Part shown: positions 18,079-26,393 of the stretch, piece after piece
How the letters are laid out: each line of letters begins with the position of its first letter
Position numbering within the stretch: the first letter of the stretch is position 1
Source: Lactobacillus sp. CBA3605
GTDB lineage: Bacteria > Bacillota > Bacilli > Lactobacillales > Lactobacillaceae
NCBI RefSeq assembly: GCF_002970915.1
Contig: NZ_CP027190.1
Location: forward strand, 186,001-250,000
Direction: 5' to 3'
Length of the DNA: 64,000 nucleotides
Program-made: the position numbers and the translations under genes
The notes under the pieces: model-generated
Seen by the model: the letters and a program-made list of their open reading frames with translations, nothing else
Database searches by the model: none
Told to the model about the DNA's origin: nothing

Positions 18079-19518
18079 TTAAGAATTTTGTAAAAACAAT
18101 TGTGTTAGAATTTGATGCCAAGCTGGCATCGGTGCCAAGTTTGGCCTTTCAGGTGCCGTTAATCCTAATGAAGCCACTGGAATTGGCACACCGTTTAACT
18201 GACAGCAAGCCGGTGTGTGCCCTTTAGCTGGCTCATCAAAATAAGCTAATAAGACGGCCCGACGGCAAGTTGAAGCTTGAATATAAGCCATTAGTTGGGT
18301 TAGTTCCGCCGTCTTAGCCTGTTGCCGTTGCTCAAATAATGTTGTCACTTGGGCCACTGGATAAGCATGCTCCCAATAAAATTGTAAGACCTGACTTTGA
18401 GCCGTCTCGGCTGGTCGTTGACTTTGGAAACGTTGAAAATCTAATTGGATTTCCGCTGGACTAGCCGCAGTTAACTCATTTAAATTACGAACCAACCGGT
18501 CGTCTCCAGGGGCATACAGCAAAACGGCTAATGCTTGCTCGCCATCCCGACCAGCACGACCAATTTCTTGCACATAATCCGCTAAAGTCGTTGGTAAATG
18601 ATAATGAACGACCATTCGAATATCAGCTTTATTAATCCCCATGCCAAATGCTGATGTGGCACAAATCACATCCAAAGTACCCGCCATAAACTGCTGCTGA
18701 ATCTTGTAACGCTCCGTAGACGTCAACCCAGCATGATACGCTGCAACCCGCAGTCCAGTCGTCGTATGCAACCATTCGGCAATCAAATCAGTTTGCCGTT
18801 TAGAGCTAAAATAGACAATACTTGGCCCCTTAACCGTGGTAATTAATTGCTGCAACCGCGACCGTTTAGCAGCTTCATCCGCAGTGGCTTCCACTGCTAA
18901 ATAAATATTAGCCCGATCAACCGAATAAACGACCTGCTTAGCCGTCTTGACTCGTAGTTGAGTGACAATATCTTGCCGGACAGTCGCAGTCGCAGTAGCC
19001 GTTAACATTAATGTTTGCGGCTCGTTTAGTTGGTGTTTCAACGCCCCTAACGCTAAATAATCAGGACGAAAATCGGGCCCCCAAGTTGAAATGCAATGGG
19101 CCTCATCAACGACTAACAAAGCTATTTTAATCGGTTTCAGTGCGGCTAATACCAACGGTTGTTTGAGCATTTCCGGTGAAATAAACAAATAGTTTAATTC
19201 TGAGATCTGATTTAAGACCCGCTGGCGAGCGCCGTAATCCAATTGCGACGTTAAGGCTGCAACCTGTTTCTCGCCTTGATAGTTCAACCGTGCCACTTGA
19301 TCTTGCATTAATGAAATCAACGGTGAAACGACAATGACCAATCCCGGTGTAATTGTCCCAAAGAACTGATAAATTAACGATTTACCCGTCCCGGTTGGTA
19401 AAACAGCTAACACATCTTCACCTGCAAGTAACGCCGCAATCACCGGATATTGCCCGGGTCGAAAATCATCAAACCCATATTTATTTTTTAAAAGCCGATA
19501 AATTTCAGTGCGTTGCAT
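18079..19518 (-). CDS. recQ: RecQ family ATP-dependent DNA helicase (RecS type)
   Basis: 3'-to-5' DNA helicase for recombination and fork repair. Helicase motifs: PTGTGKS (41-47), SPLISLMQDQV, DEAHCISTWGPDFRPDY, TATATATVRQD, STSAFGMGINKADIR and QEIGRAGRDG. A Cys-containing zinc-like segment (CRRAVLLAYF and ACCQ) follows, but no winged-helix RQC or HRDC domain is present: with 479 residues it is the short RecS-like form. Its start overlaps the end of the ypbB-like gene by 14 bases, so the two are coupled. Confidence 0.93.
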   Translation of the reverse strand: MQRTEIYRLLKNKYGFDDFRPGQYPVIAALLAGEDVLAVLPTGTGKSLIYQFFGTITPGLVIVVSPLISLMQDQVARLNYQGEKQVAALTSQLDYGARQRVLNQISELNYLFISPEMLKQPLVLAALKPIKIALLVVDEAHCISTWGPDFRPDYLALGALKHQLNEPQTLMLTATATATVRQDIVTQLRVKTAKQVVYSVDRANIYLAVEATADEAAKRSRLQQLITTVKGPSIVYFSSKRQTDLIAEWLHTTTGLRVAAYHAGLTSTERYKIQQQFMAGTLDVICATSAFGMGINKADIRMVVHYHLPTTLADYVQEIGRAGRDGEQALAVLLYAPGDDRLVRNLNELTAASPAEIQLDFQRFQSQRPAETAQSQVLQFYWEHAYPVAQVTTLFEQRQQAKTAELTQLMAYIQASTCRRAVLLAYFDEPAKGHTPACCQLNGVPIPVASLGLTAPERPNLAPMPAWHQILTQLFLQNS

Positions 19519-20545
19519 TATGACACCTCATAATCTGAAAAAGTCGGAACCAAAAGAAATCCAATTGTGGCTCAACCGCACTAACCGTGGCAAACTGCCA
19601 CGTTTCAACCGCTGGATTAGTTGCAAAAATGGCCGTTAAACGTTGCACACGCGCGGTTGTCAATAATTGCTGATACGGAAATTCCGGCATTAGAATTGCC
19701 ACCTCCAGCAAATGCTCCCGGACAGTGCTTAATTTTAAATGTCGTTGCCGTGCGATTTGCATTAAATCTGGCGTCACTTTAAGCGCTTGATACGTTTGCC
19801 AGGCACTGTTACTAACCGGTGTCGACTTCACTAAAGGCCGTAATAAGGCTGCTAATGGCCCTTGATTGGTCTGCCGTAGCCATTTTATCCACAAACAGGT
19901 CAAATCCTTACGTATCACCAAAATTTCGATTGCAGAACACTCAAACCGTTCAGCCAATTGTTGATCAGTTTGCCCTGGAAACGCATGTCCCGTTAAGCTC
20001 GCCGCAAAAATCGTCGCTAGGTCCGGTGAGACCGTCTGTAAAAACTGCCGTAACTCCTGATAAATTGTCGCCCCTAATTCCGGTCGATACCATTGCCGCA
20101 ACCATTGTTTTACCGTCGCTTGTAACCCTGGATCAGTACTAATTGGATAATACTGTCGTTGGTGGTGAACCGCTTCTGAAACAACTTGCAATGCTAGCTG
20201 GCTTAAAGCTTCAAAGCGTCGGACATCAACTTGTTGAAATTGATCCCAAGCTTGCGGTAAATATAACGTCTGTTGCAGCTTAGCCTGTTGTGCTTGCCCA
20301 GCAGTCGTTAATTGTAGTTGTCCGGCGGCTGGAGAACTCAACCAACCGGCTGCAATCAATTCTCCCGTAGCCGCCTCAAACTTAGCTAGCGGAACCCCAT
20401 GCCAACTGTCCAATTGATCTAGCCGCTGGTAGACCAACCCAGCAAACAAGGTCGAGACTGTCCGACGACCACGTAAGAGATTAAAGAGTGCCTTGGACCG
20501 CCGAGGAGTCGTCGTAAACATTAATAATAAATAATCAGCAAACAT
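19505..20545 (-). CDS. YpbB-like helix-turn-helix protein, partner of RecQ
   Basis: The 346 residues are mostly helical. The C-terminal part carries a helix-turn-helix (about 265-300, KVTPDLMQIARQRHLKLSTV) of the kind found in YpbB and at helicase C-termini. The frame is open to 20647, but the ATG at 20545 is preceded by AAAGGTGG, and the longer version would run through the ribU terminator. It lies upstream of recQ with overlap, as ypbB precedes recS in Bacillus. Function unknown; an accessory factor for the helicase is an inference from linkage. Confidence 0.78.
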   Translation of the reverse strand: MFADYLLLMFTTTPRRSKALFNLLRGRRTVSTLFAGLVYQRLDQLDSWHGVPLAKFEAATGELIAAGWLSSPAAGQLQLTTAGQAQQAKLQQTLYLPQAWDQFQQVDVRRFEALSQLALQVVSEAVHHQRQYYPISTDPGLQATVKQWLRQWYRPELGATIYQELRQFLQTVSPDLATIFAASLTGHAFPGQTDQQLAERFECSAIEILVIRKDLTCLWIKWLRQTNQGPLAALLRPLVKSTPVSNSAWQTYQALKVTPDLMQIARQRHLKLSTVREHLLEVAILMPEFPYQQLLTTARVQRLTAIFATNPAVETWQFATVSAVEPQLDFFWFRLFQIMRCHNATH

Positions 20546-20629
20546 CCCCAACCACCTTTCAATCGTTATCTTTAAGCATAGCATGTTAGCGTCCTGCTGA
20601 CTACTTAAAAAGTAGCTAGCAATTTGCGC

Positions 20630-20660
20630 AAAAAAGGCCCGAGACATCCTGTCTCAGACC
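20630..20660 (-). terminator. Intrinsic terminator after ribU
   Basis: An 11-bp stem with G-U pairs, arms at 20636-20646 and 20650-20660, three-base loop, followed in the minus direction by six U. Its core GGCCCGAGACA recurs in the terminator at 52911-52944. Confidence 0.85.
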
Positions 20661-20676
20661 CACTTTAATGATTTAA

Positions 20677-21261
20677 TTAAGTACGACTCATGAGTTGATT
20701 TTGCTTGCTTAACCATTTGGCTAGGCGATGATAGACCAGCCAAAAGACATTGCCAACCAACACCCCTTTAATTAAGTTAAAGGGGACAACTGCGACTAAT
20801 ATCATGGTATTAAGTGACACGTTTAGCTTTAACCCCATCACTTGCATATAAAATGGTAAGACAAAGGTCAAGTTGGCCAACGACTCAACTACAATCAAGC
20901 CAATCGTTGACAACGCAATCGCTAATGGCATCCGCCACTTCGGATTACCACGATAATAGCGCAAAACCAGTGCAAATACGATAATCAAGACTGCCGACCC
21001 CATGAAACTGGACAATGAGCCGATTAAATCTGGTAATGCAAAGCCCATCGTCGCCGAATGTAAGACCAGCTTGACCAAAGTAATAGCGAAGGCACCGCCC
21101 ATTCCATATAAGAACAGGCCAATCAAAATAGGAATATCTGAAAAATCAATCTTCATCCACGAAGCCATCGGAATGATTGGAAATTCTAGTAACATGACAA
21201 TATATGCACACGCGCCAAGCAAGGCAATGCCCACTAGTCGGCGTAACGTCGTTTGTTGCAT
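20677..21261 (-). CDS. ribU: Riboflavin ECF transporter S component RibU
   Basis: Substrate-binding membrane subunit of an energy-coupling-factor riboflavin importer, 194 residues with about six hydrophobic segments. FPIIPMASWMKIDFSDIPIL is the family ligand/substrate-binding region. It works with the shared EcfA-EcfA'-EcfT module, which is not in this window. An FMN riboswitch with a terminator hairpin lies directly upstream, which fixes the substrate. The B. subtilis counterpart YpaA is also linked to ypbB and recS. Confidence 0.94.
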   Translation of the reverse strand: MQQTTLRRLVGIALLGACAYIVMLLEFPIIPMASWMKIDFSDIPILIGLFLYGMGGAFAITLVKLVLHSATMGFALPDLIGSLSSFMGSAVLIIVFALVLRYYRGNPKWRMPLAIALSTIGLIVVESLANLTFVLPFYMQVMGLKLNVSLNTMILVAVVPFNLIKGVLVGNVFWLVYHRLAKWLSKQNQLMSRT

Positions 21262-21312
21262 AACGTACCCTCCTATGGGTCATCTTCAATGAACTATTTC
21301 GTCATTTTCTAC

Positions 21313-21348
21313 AAAAAAACACCCTGAGCCTAAACGGTCATCAGGGTG
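21313..21348 (-). terminator. Riboswitch-controlled terminator upstream of ribU
   Basis: CACCCTGA (21320-21327) pairs with TCAGGGTG (21341-21348), followed in the minus direction by seven U (A-run 21313-21319). It lies between the FMN riboswitch and the ribU start, so control is probably by premature termination. Confidence 0.82.
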
Positions 21349-21381
21349 AGGTTATTTGCGGACTCATGCCAAATAAGCTCG

Positions 21382-21495
21382 ATCTTCTTTATACCAGACT
21401 TTAACTGTCGACTTTGGAATCACACCAAATCACTACAACAAACGTAGGTCGCGGGCTATAACCGCCGGTCGGGAATTACACCCTGCCCTGAAGAT
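21382..21495 (-). ncRNA. FMN riboswitch (RFN element)
   Basis: The minus-strand RNA contains the highly conserved RFN core (CAGGGCAGGGTGTAATTCCC, then GACCGGCGGTTA and GCCCGCGACCTACG). The closing stem P1 pairs 21490-21495 with 21382-21387 (ATCTTC with GAAGAT). It senses FMN and controls the riboflavin transporter ribU downstream. Confidence 0.93.
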
Positions 21496-21525
21496 GAACC
21501 AAATATTTATTTTTGTAACAAGTTA

Positions 21526-21554
21526 AGTTTAACGATTTTTAAGCCATAATGCAA
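21526..21554 (-). promoter_or_regulatory. Promoter of the ribU riboswitch transcript
   Basis: Minus direction: TTGCAT (21554-21549), 17-base spacer, TAAACT (21531-21526). Transcription would start near 21519, just before the riboswitch. Confidence 0.68.
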
Positions 21555-21557
21555 GCG

Positions 21558-22274
21558 TTATCTTTCACCTTTTAATTTACTAATTTCGATTGGCTTCAAC
21601 TTACGGTATTCACCAGCCTGTAAACTTTGTAAATCTAAGACACCATATCGTTCGCGTTTTAGCTTAGTTACGGGATGGCCAATCGCCGCTAGCATATTTT
21701 TAACTTGATGATTATGACCTTCATGAATGGTCAATTGCACCAATGCATTATTTTTCTTGTGATCACTATCTAGTAAATTAGATTTAGCCGGTGCCGTCAT
21801 GCGACCATCAATTTCAACCCCAAGGCGTAATTGCTTTAAATCGGCATTCGTTGGCACACCTTCCACCTTAGCCAAATAAGTCTTTTTAATTTCAAACTTT
21901 GGATGCGTTAACCGATTAGCTAAGGCACCATCATTAGTCATGATTAATAGACCTGAAGTATCATAATCCAAACGGCCCACCGGATAAATTCGTTCCGGGA
22001 CATCTTTAAAAAAGTCCATCACAGTCTTCCGACCACGTTCATCATGAACTGTCGTCACAACACCACGCGGCTTATAAAACAAATAATAAACCGGCTTTTC
22101 TGCCAATAGGGGTAACCCGTCAACTTCAACCCGATCGCTAGCCTCTACTTTAACCCCTAAGGTGGTCACCGTTTGTCCATTCACGCGGACATGTCCCGAG
22201 GTAATTAATTTTTCTGACTTGCGCCGTGATGCCACGCCCGCTTCGGCCATCACTTTTTGTAATCGTTCTGCCAT
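21558..22274 (-). CDS. rluB: Pseudouridine synthase RluB/RsuA family
   Basis: Makes a pseudouridine in ribosomal RNA. An S4-like RNA-binding domain (about 3-60) precedes the synthase domain with catalytic Asp103 in GRLDYDTSGLL; 238 residues. Its start overlaps the scpB stop by one base (TAATG), the usual scpA-scpB-rluB order in Firmicutes. The exact target (23S U2605-type position) follows from family assignment, not from the sequence. Confidence 0.92.
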   Translation of the reverse strand: MAERLQKVMAEAGVASRRKSEKLITSGHVRVNGQTVTTLGVKVEASDRVEVDGLPLLAEKPVYYLFYKPRGVVTTVHDERGRKTVMDFFKDVPERIYPVGRLDYDTSGLLIMTNDGALANRLTHPKFEIKKTYLAKVEGVPTNADLKQLRLGVEIDGRMTAPAKSNLLDSDHKKNNALVQLTIHEGHNHQVKNMLAAIGHPVTKLKRERYGVLDLQSLQAGEYRKLKPIEISKLKGER

Positions 22275-22882
22275 TAGTTTTCCTCACTATCTTCATGTTG
22301 TCCATTCAATCTATCTTGAAATGCCGTTAAAAATAAATCAGTTTCTGGTGCTGGATGTGTGGTATCCGTTAAGACATCCAGATCAATCTTGGGTAGCTCT
22401 TCCAATGATTTCAGCCCAAAGTAATCTAAAAATAGTTCGGTTGTCCCATACAAAATTGGTCGGCCAGGCTCACTTAGTCGCCCAGTTTCCGTTACCAACT
22501 GGCGTAACACTAATTTTTGAATTGTGGAGCCGCTTTGAACACCCCGAATTTCATCAATTTCAATCCGTGTGAGTGGCTGCCGATAAGCAATAATCGCCAG
22601 CACTTCAAGTGAAGCCTGCGACAGACTCGTCGATAATGGGGCCTCAAAGTAACGCTTCAGAATCGGTGCGACCGCTTGCTTAGTCGCTAAACGGTAAGTG
22701 TTCGCTGTGGATAAAATCACCAAAGCGCTATCCGCATCCTGCTCATACTTAGTAGCTAAGTTCGTTAACATCGTATTGATTGCTGGTTTGGCAAAACCAG
22801 TCGCGTGTTCTAACTCGGCAACTGTAATGCCTTCATCCCCAGCAACAAAAAGTAAGCCTTCAATTTGTTCAATGTTCGTCAT
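22274..22882 (-). CDS. scpB: Segregation and condensation protein B
   Basis: Kleisin-partner subunit of the SMC-ScpAB condensin, made of two winged-helix domains; 202 residues. The long frame starts at 22927, but ATG 22882 has AGGA eight bases before it and gives the usual opening [18 protein letters not shown]. The conserved [23 protein letters not shown] is present. It overlaps scpA by 14 bases and rluB by one. Confidence 0.94.
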   Translation of the reverse strand: MTNIEQIEGLLFVAGDEGITVAELEHATGFAKPAINTMLTNLATKYEQDADSALVILSTANTYRLATKQAVAPILKRYFEAPLSTSLSQASLEVLAIIAYRQPLTRIEIDEIRGVQSGSTIQKLVLRQLVTETGRLSEPGRPILYGTTELFLDYFGLKSLEELPKIDLDVLTDTTHPAPETDLFLTAFQDRLNGQHEDSEEN

Positions 22883-23633
22883 GCTGTTCATCCTGTCGTA
22901 AATATAAATGAATCGGTCCAAGGCCATTGGTCTGAACCAATCTTAGTTGTGCCTGTTTAGTTAATTCTAACACGGCCATAAAAGTCGTGACTAGCATATC
23001 ATCACTAGCGGTAATCGTAAATAATGCCGCAAAATCGACGCCTTGTGGCTGCTGCCGCAACTGCTGGGTAATTTGTTGCATCCGATCTTCAATATTGACA
23101 GGATCAGCGGTCACTGTTTTTACGAGTGGCCGTGCACGACGACGTTTGGCAACCAATTGTCGAAATGCCGCTTGCAAATCTGCTACCGTAATCCCCGCAG
23201 TAAGTTTTGGCGCCGCTAACTCTGTTGGCACCAACATGGCCTCCCGTGTAAAATGCTGATGACGGGCCTGCTCTTTAACACGCAATTCCCCCGCCGCTTC
23301 TTGGTACACTTTGTAAGCTAATAATTCCGCAACCAGTGAATCGCGAGGATCTTCATCTACCTCGGTTTCAGCTAGCTCATCGGTCTCTGGTGACGGTGGC
23401 AATAAATATCGGCTCTTAATCGTCATTAAAGTCGCCGCCATGACCAAGTAATCACCCGCCACATCTAATTGCAATGCCTGCATGGAATGTAAGTAATCCA
23501 AATATTGCTGCGTAATTTCAGCGATTGGAATATCGTAAATATCCATTTTATTTTGCCGAATGAGGTGTAATAACAAGTCCAAAGGACCCTCAAATTCTGA
23601 GATTTTAATGGTGATTGGTTGTTCGTTGTTCAT
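22869..23633 (-). CDS. scpA: Segregation and condensation protein A (kleisin)
   Basis: Kleisin that bridges the heads of SMC in chromosome condensation. The opening [25 protein letters not shown] and MKSRYLLP are typical; 254 residues from ATG 23633 (GGGAG about 10 bases upstream). An in-frame ATG at 23657 lies too close to its purine run to be favoured. The gene overlaps the ribT-like gene by 29 bases, an unusually long coupling, and scpB by 14. Confidence 0.92.
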   Translation of the reverse strand: MNNEQPITIKISEFEGPLDLLLHLIRQNKMDIYDIPIAEITQQYLDYLHSMQALQLDVAGDYLVMAATLMTIKSRYLLPPSPETDELAETEVDEDPRDSLVAELLAYKVYQEAAGELRVKEQARHQHFTREAMLVPTELAAPKLTAGITVADLQAAFRQLVAKRRRARPLVKTVTADPVNIEDRMQQITQQLRQQPQGVDFAALFTITASDDMLVTTFMAVLELTKQAQLRLVQTNGLGPIHLYLRQDEQHDEH

Positions 23634-23985
23634 CACGATTGCGCTCCCATTCCCCAATAATTGGGGCCATTTCTAAGGTACCCATCACTCGTTTATCTGG
23701 ATATAATGCTGCTAGCTCATCTAACATTTGATGTTGATTGGCCGGCGTCCGTTCTTCTGGCGATAATGAATCGTGGTGAACTAAGACAAAATCAGCCCCG
23801 ACTTCTAACCCCACAATACCACTAAAATCACCACTCGCTTGCCGCCACAATAATAATTGATGGTTACCAGTAGCTTGATACCATTTCATTTCAGTCTGTA
23901 AATGACCAATATCTTTAAAATCAGGAATAAAAGAGAGTAAGCCCATCGCCACTTTTTCATAGTCCTTACGATATTTAACTAACAT
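23605..23985 (-). CDS. ribT: RibT-like acetyltransferase-fold protein
   Basis: Protein of 126 residues similar to RibT of the Bacillus riboflavin operon: short GNAT-like fold with MLVKYRKDYEKVAMGLLSFIPDF opening and WRQASGDFSGIVGLE. It follows xerD (14 bases; AAGGAGGGG site) and overlaps scpA. RibT has been linked to riboflavin metabolism in Bacillus, but its reaction is not settled; here it is embedded in a chromosome-maintenance transcript, not in a rib operon. The name is by resemblance. Confidence 0.8.
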   Translation of the reverse strand: MLVKYRKDYEKVAMGLLSFIPDFKDIGHLQTEMKWYQATGNHQLLLWRQASGDFSGIVGLEVGADFVLVHHDSLSPEERTPANQHQMLDELAALYPDKRVMGTLEMAPIIGEWERNRDEQRTTNHH

Positions 23986-23999
23986 CAGACCCCTCCTTA

Positions 24000-24917
24000 C
24001 TATGCTCGAGGATGGTATTTATTATAAACCTCCGCCAGCCGTTTTTTGGTAATATGCGTATAAATTTGCGTCGTTGAAATATCTGCATGCCCCAATAATT
24101 CCTGCACCACCCGCAAGTCAGCGCCATTTTCCAGGATATGCGTTGCAAACGAATGTCGCAAGGTATGCGGGGTGACATCCTTTTCAATGCCAGCCGCTTT
24201 CACGCTGGCTTTCAGATTTTTCCAAACGCCTTGTCTTGTCAGCTGCCCACCGTGATTATTAAGAAATATATAAGTGTTTCGTCGCTTAGGTGAAACTAAC
24301 TTGGGCCGGGCCGTTTTTAAGTAACGTTCGACAAAATCAATCGCAATATCACCGATTGGAATAATTCGTTCCTTGTCACCCTTACCAATCGTTTGAACCA
24401 GACCCAAGTCTAAATGTAAATCATCCATTTTCAAATTGATGGTTTCACTGACTCGTAGACCAGTCGCATACATCACTTCCAGTAGCGCCCGATCGCGTAA
24501 GCCTAAAGCAGTATCTAGCTTAGGGACCGCTAATAGTCGTTCGACCTCGTGAGCCGACAAGACCTGTGGTAGATGTTGCGCCCGTTTAGGGGTATCGATT
24601 TTTAGCATCGGATCTTGATCAATCTGTCGTAACTGAACTAAATACTGAAAAAACTTCCGTAAACTAGAAACTGCATGAATAATTGTATTCCGCGACTTGC
24701 CTGTCTCATCTAAAACTTGAAGATAATTTAAAATTACATAACGATCGACTACCTTAAATGACGAAATCTTTTGGGTAGTCAAATAACCACAAAATTCAGT
24801 CAAATCCTGCCGATAACTTTTAATACTATTCGTCACTAGCCCGCGTTCGACACGCAAAAAATGCAGGTAGTCAGCAAGCTGGTCCTGCATCTCTCGATTA
24901 ATCGTCGGCTTCGTCAT
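24000..24917 (-). CDS. xerD: Site-specific tyrosine recombinase XerD
   Basis: Resolves chromosome dimers at dif together with a partner recombinase. A SAM-like core-binding domain (about 8-100) precedes the catalytic domain with Arg155 (TGLRVSE), Lys179, His251 and Arg254 (HTLRHSF), His277 (LLGHADI) and nucleophile Tyr286. Length 305 from the ATG at 24917, which has GAGG six bases upstream; the frame is open to 24929. It overlaps cvfB by 20 bases. The position next to scpAB suits XerD. Confidence 0.93.
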   Translation of the reverse strand: MTKPTINREMQDQLADYLHFLRVERGLVTNSIKSYRQDLTEFCGYLTTQKISSFKVVDRYVILNYLQVLDETGKSRNTIIHAVSSLRKFFQYLVQLRQIDQDPMLKIDTPKRAQHLPQVLSAHEVERLLAVPKLDTALGLRDRALLEVMYATGLRVSETINLKMDDLHLDLGLVQTIGKGDKERIIPIGDIAIDFVERYLKTARPKLVSPKRRNTYIFLNNHGGQLTRQGVWKNLKASVKAAGIEKDVTPHTLRHSFATHILENGADLRVVQELLGHADISTTQIYTHITKKRLAEVYNKYHPRA

Positions 24918-25785
24918 CGTTAACCTCAATTAACTTAATTTCACCAGGTTGTTGCGTAATGAGTCGCTGCTTCAATAAATTACCGACGGCCCGCTTAAAT
25001 TGTGACTTACTAATCCCAAAATAAGTGCGAATATCTTCTGGGTCACTTTTATCCCAAAAAGGTAGCGTGTGTGTGCCTTGATGTTGCAATGCCGCTAATA
25101 ACATCTGGGCATCATCCCCAATTTCTTCATAGCCTCGGGGCTTCAGAGAAAGGTTCATTTCGCCATCACGCAAGTTCCCGATGACCCGTGCCTTCATGTG
25201 CTGCCCGAGACGTGGTTCTTGATCTCGTTCTGAAGGGTGCACAAAGCCCAAATGACCATCGTCAGTAATCACTGAAGTTCCTGCCATTTTTAAACGAAAG
25301 ACGGTCACGACCGTATCTGTATTTTTAACTTGATTACGATCATAAGGCGTCGCAATTTCCGCAAAATAAGTTTGATCAGCTAAAGTTCCCCATAATCGTT
25401 GCTTATTATCTCGAGCGAGCTTAACCATTAATCGGTCGTCCTTTTTAGGCCATAACCGACTAATCGTTGGCAACTCATCCAATGAAACCACTAAATCTTT
25501 GTTTGGTAAACCAACATCTACAAACACCCCTAAATCATGGCGTGTCCGCACAACAGTCCCCCAAACATAATGGTCAAATGAAATTTCAGGAATATGCCGC
25601 GTTAATTGTAAGCGATGTTGCTCATTTTCATAAGCAAAGCCTTCATATAAACCACCAATATGCAACGGTTGTTCCGGTTCCAGCTTATCAACCCAGAACG
25701 TTTCACCATTAACTTGTACAAAATATGCGTCATCGTTTTCATCCGTTACCTTACCTGTAACGACCGTTCCCATAATACTTTCCAT
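24898..25785 (-). CDS. cvfB: CvfB-like S1 RNA-binding protein
   Basis: S1-domain RNA-binding protein of 295 residues resembling CvfB/YitL: several S1-like modules (for example GTVVRTRHDLGVFVDVGLPN) and a C-terminal winged helix (about 245-285, SDPEDIRTYFGISKSQFKRA). CvfB affects virulence gene expression in Staphylococcus. The start at 25785 has a clear AAAGGAG. It stands between the DUF441 gene (16-base gap) and xerD. Its RNA targets are unknown. Confidence 0.87.
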   Translation of the reverse strand: MESIMGTVVTGKVTDENDDAYFVQVNGETFWVDKLEPEQPLHIGGLYEGFAYENEQHRLQLTRHIPEISFDHYVWGTVVRTRHDLGVFVDVGLPNKDLVVSLDELPTISRLWPKKDDRLMVKLARDNKQRLWGTLADQTYFAEIATPYDRNQVKNTDTVVTVFRLKMAGTSVITDDGHLGFVHPSERDQEPRLGQHMKARVIGNLRDGEMNLSLKPRGYEEIGDDAQMLLAALQHQGTHTLPFWDKSDPEDIRTYFGISKSQFKRAVGNLLKQRLITQQPGEIKLIEVNDDEADD

Positions 25786-25801
25786 GTTTAACTCCTTTAT
25801 A

Positions 25802-26260
25802 TTATTGCAAACTCAAATGTAAGACTTGAATAATGCAATAAGTAATGCCGGCCGCTATAATCGGACCAGCCGCAATTCCACGTAACAACACCACGCCTAA
25901 GATGGTCCCAAAAACTAATGCAACTGTAATTTCCGGCGTTGCCGATAATAAACCGACACCATGAAATGACAGCACTGAGACTAATACACCACAGGCAACC
26001 GCAATCCAACCGACTGGCGACTTGAAAGCATGCCATAAATCCTTAAAACCAACTTGACCCGTGGCAATCGGAATGAGAATAGCAACCGTAATGACGGTCA
26101 CACCCCAATTAATCCCTTTTTGCCCAATCGTCGTCAATAATTTATTCGTATTTGGAATGAGCTTAATCATTAAGACAACCACGGTGGCAATTTGCAAGGA
26201 TTGGTTCTTACCCAACCAAGCCACCACTAAAATAGCTAATAAAAATAGCCAACTTTCCAT
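25802..26260 (-). CDS. DUF441 family membrane protein
   Basis: Integral membrane protein of 152 residues with about four hydrophobic segments; UPF0756/DUF441 signature from [20 protein letters not shown] to the Gly-rich [20 protein letters not shown]. The ATG at 26260 is preceded by GAGGTG; an upstream GTG at 26272 is unlikely. It is the first gene of the DUF441-cvfB-xerD-ribT-scpAB-rluB chain. Function unknown. Confidence 0.85.
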   Translation of the reverse strand: MESWLFLLAILVVAWLGKNQSLQIATVVVLMIKLIPNTNKLLTTIGQKGINWGVTVITVAILIPIATGQVGFKDLWHAFKSPVGWIAVACGVLVSVLSFHGVGLLSATPEITVALVFGTILGVVLLRGIAAGPIIAAGITYCIIQVLHLSLQ

Positions 26261-26343
26261 ATGACACCTCACGTGTTATTAATTGTAACTGAAAACGCAC
26301 CAGATAGCGAGGTTTGACCGCAATTAACTCCTAATATGTATAT

Positions 26344-26372
26344 AAAAAGCCGCCGCAAAGCGACGACTTTTT
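26344..26372 (-). terminator. Intrinsic terminator after pyk
   Basis: GCCGCCGC-type arm (26348-26356) pairs with GCGACGACT (26360-26368), using G-U pairs in the minus-strand RNA, followed by a U-run (A-run 26344-26348). Confidence 0.75.
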
Positions 26373-26393
26373 ACGTTCAAATTAAATTTGAAA

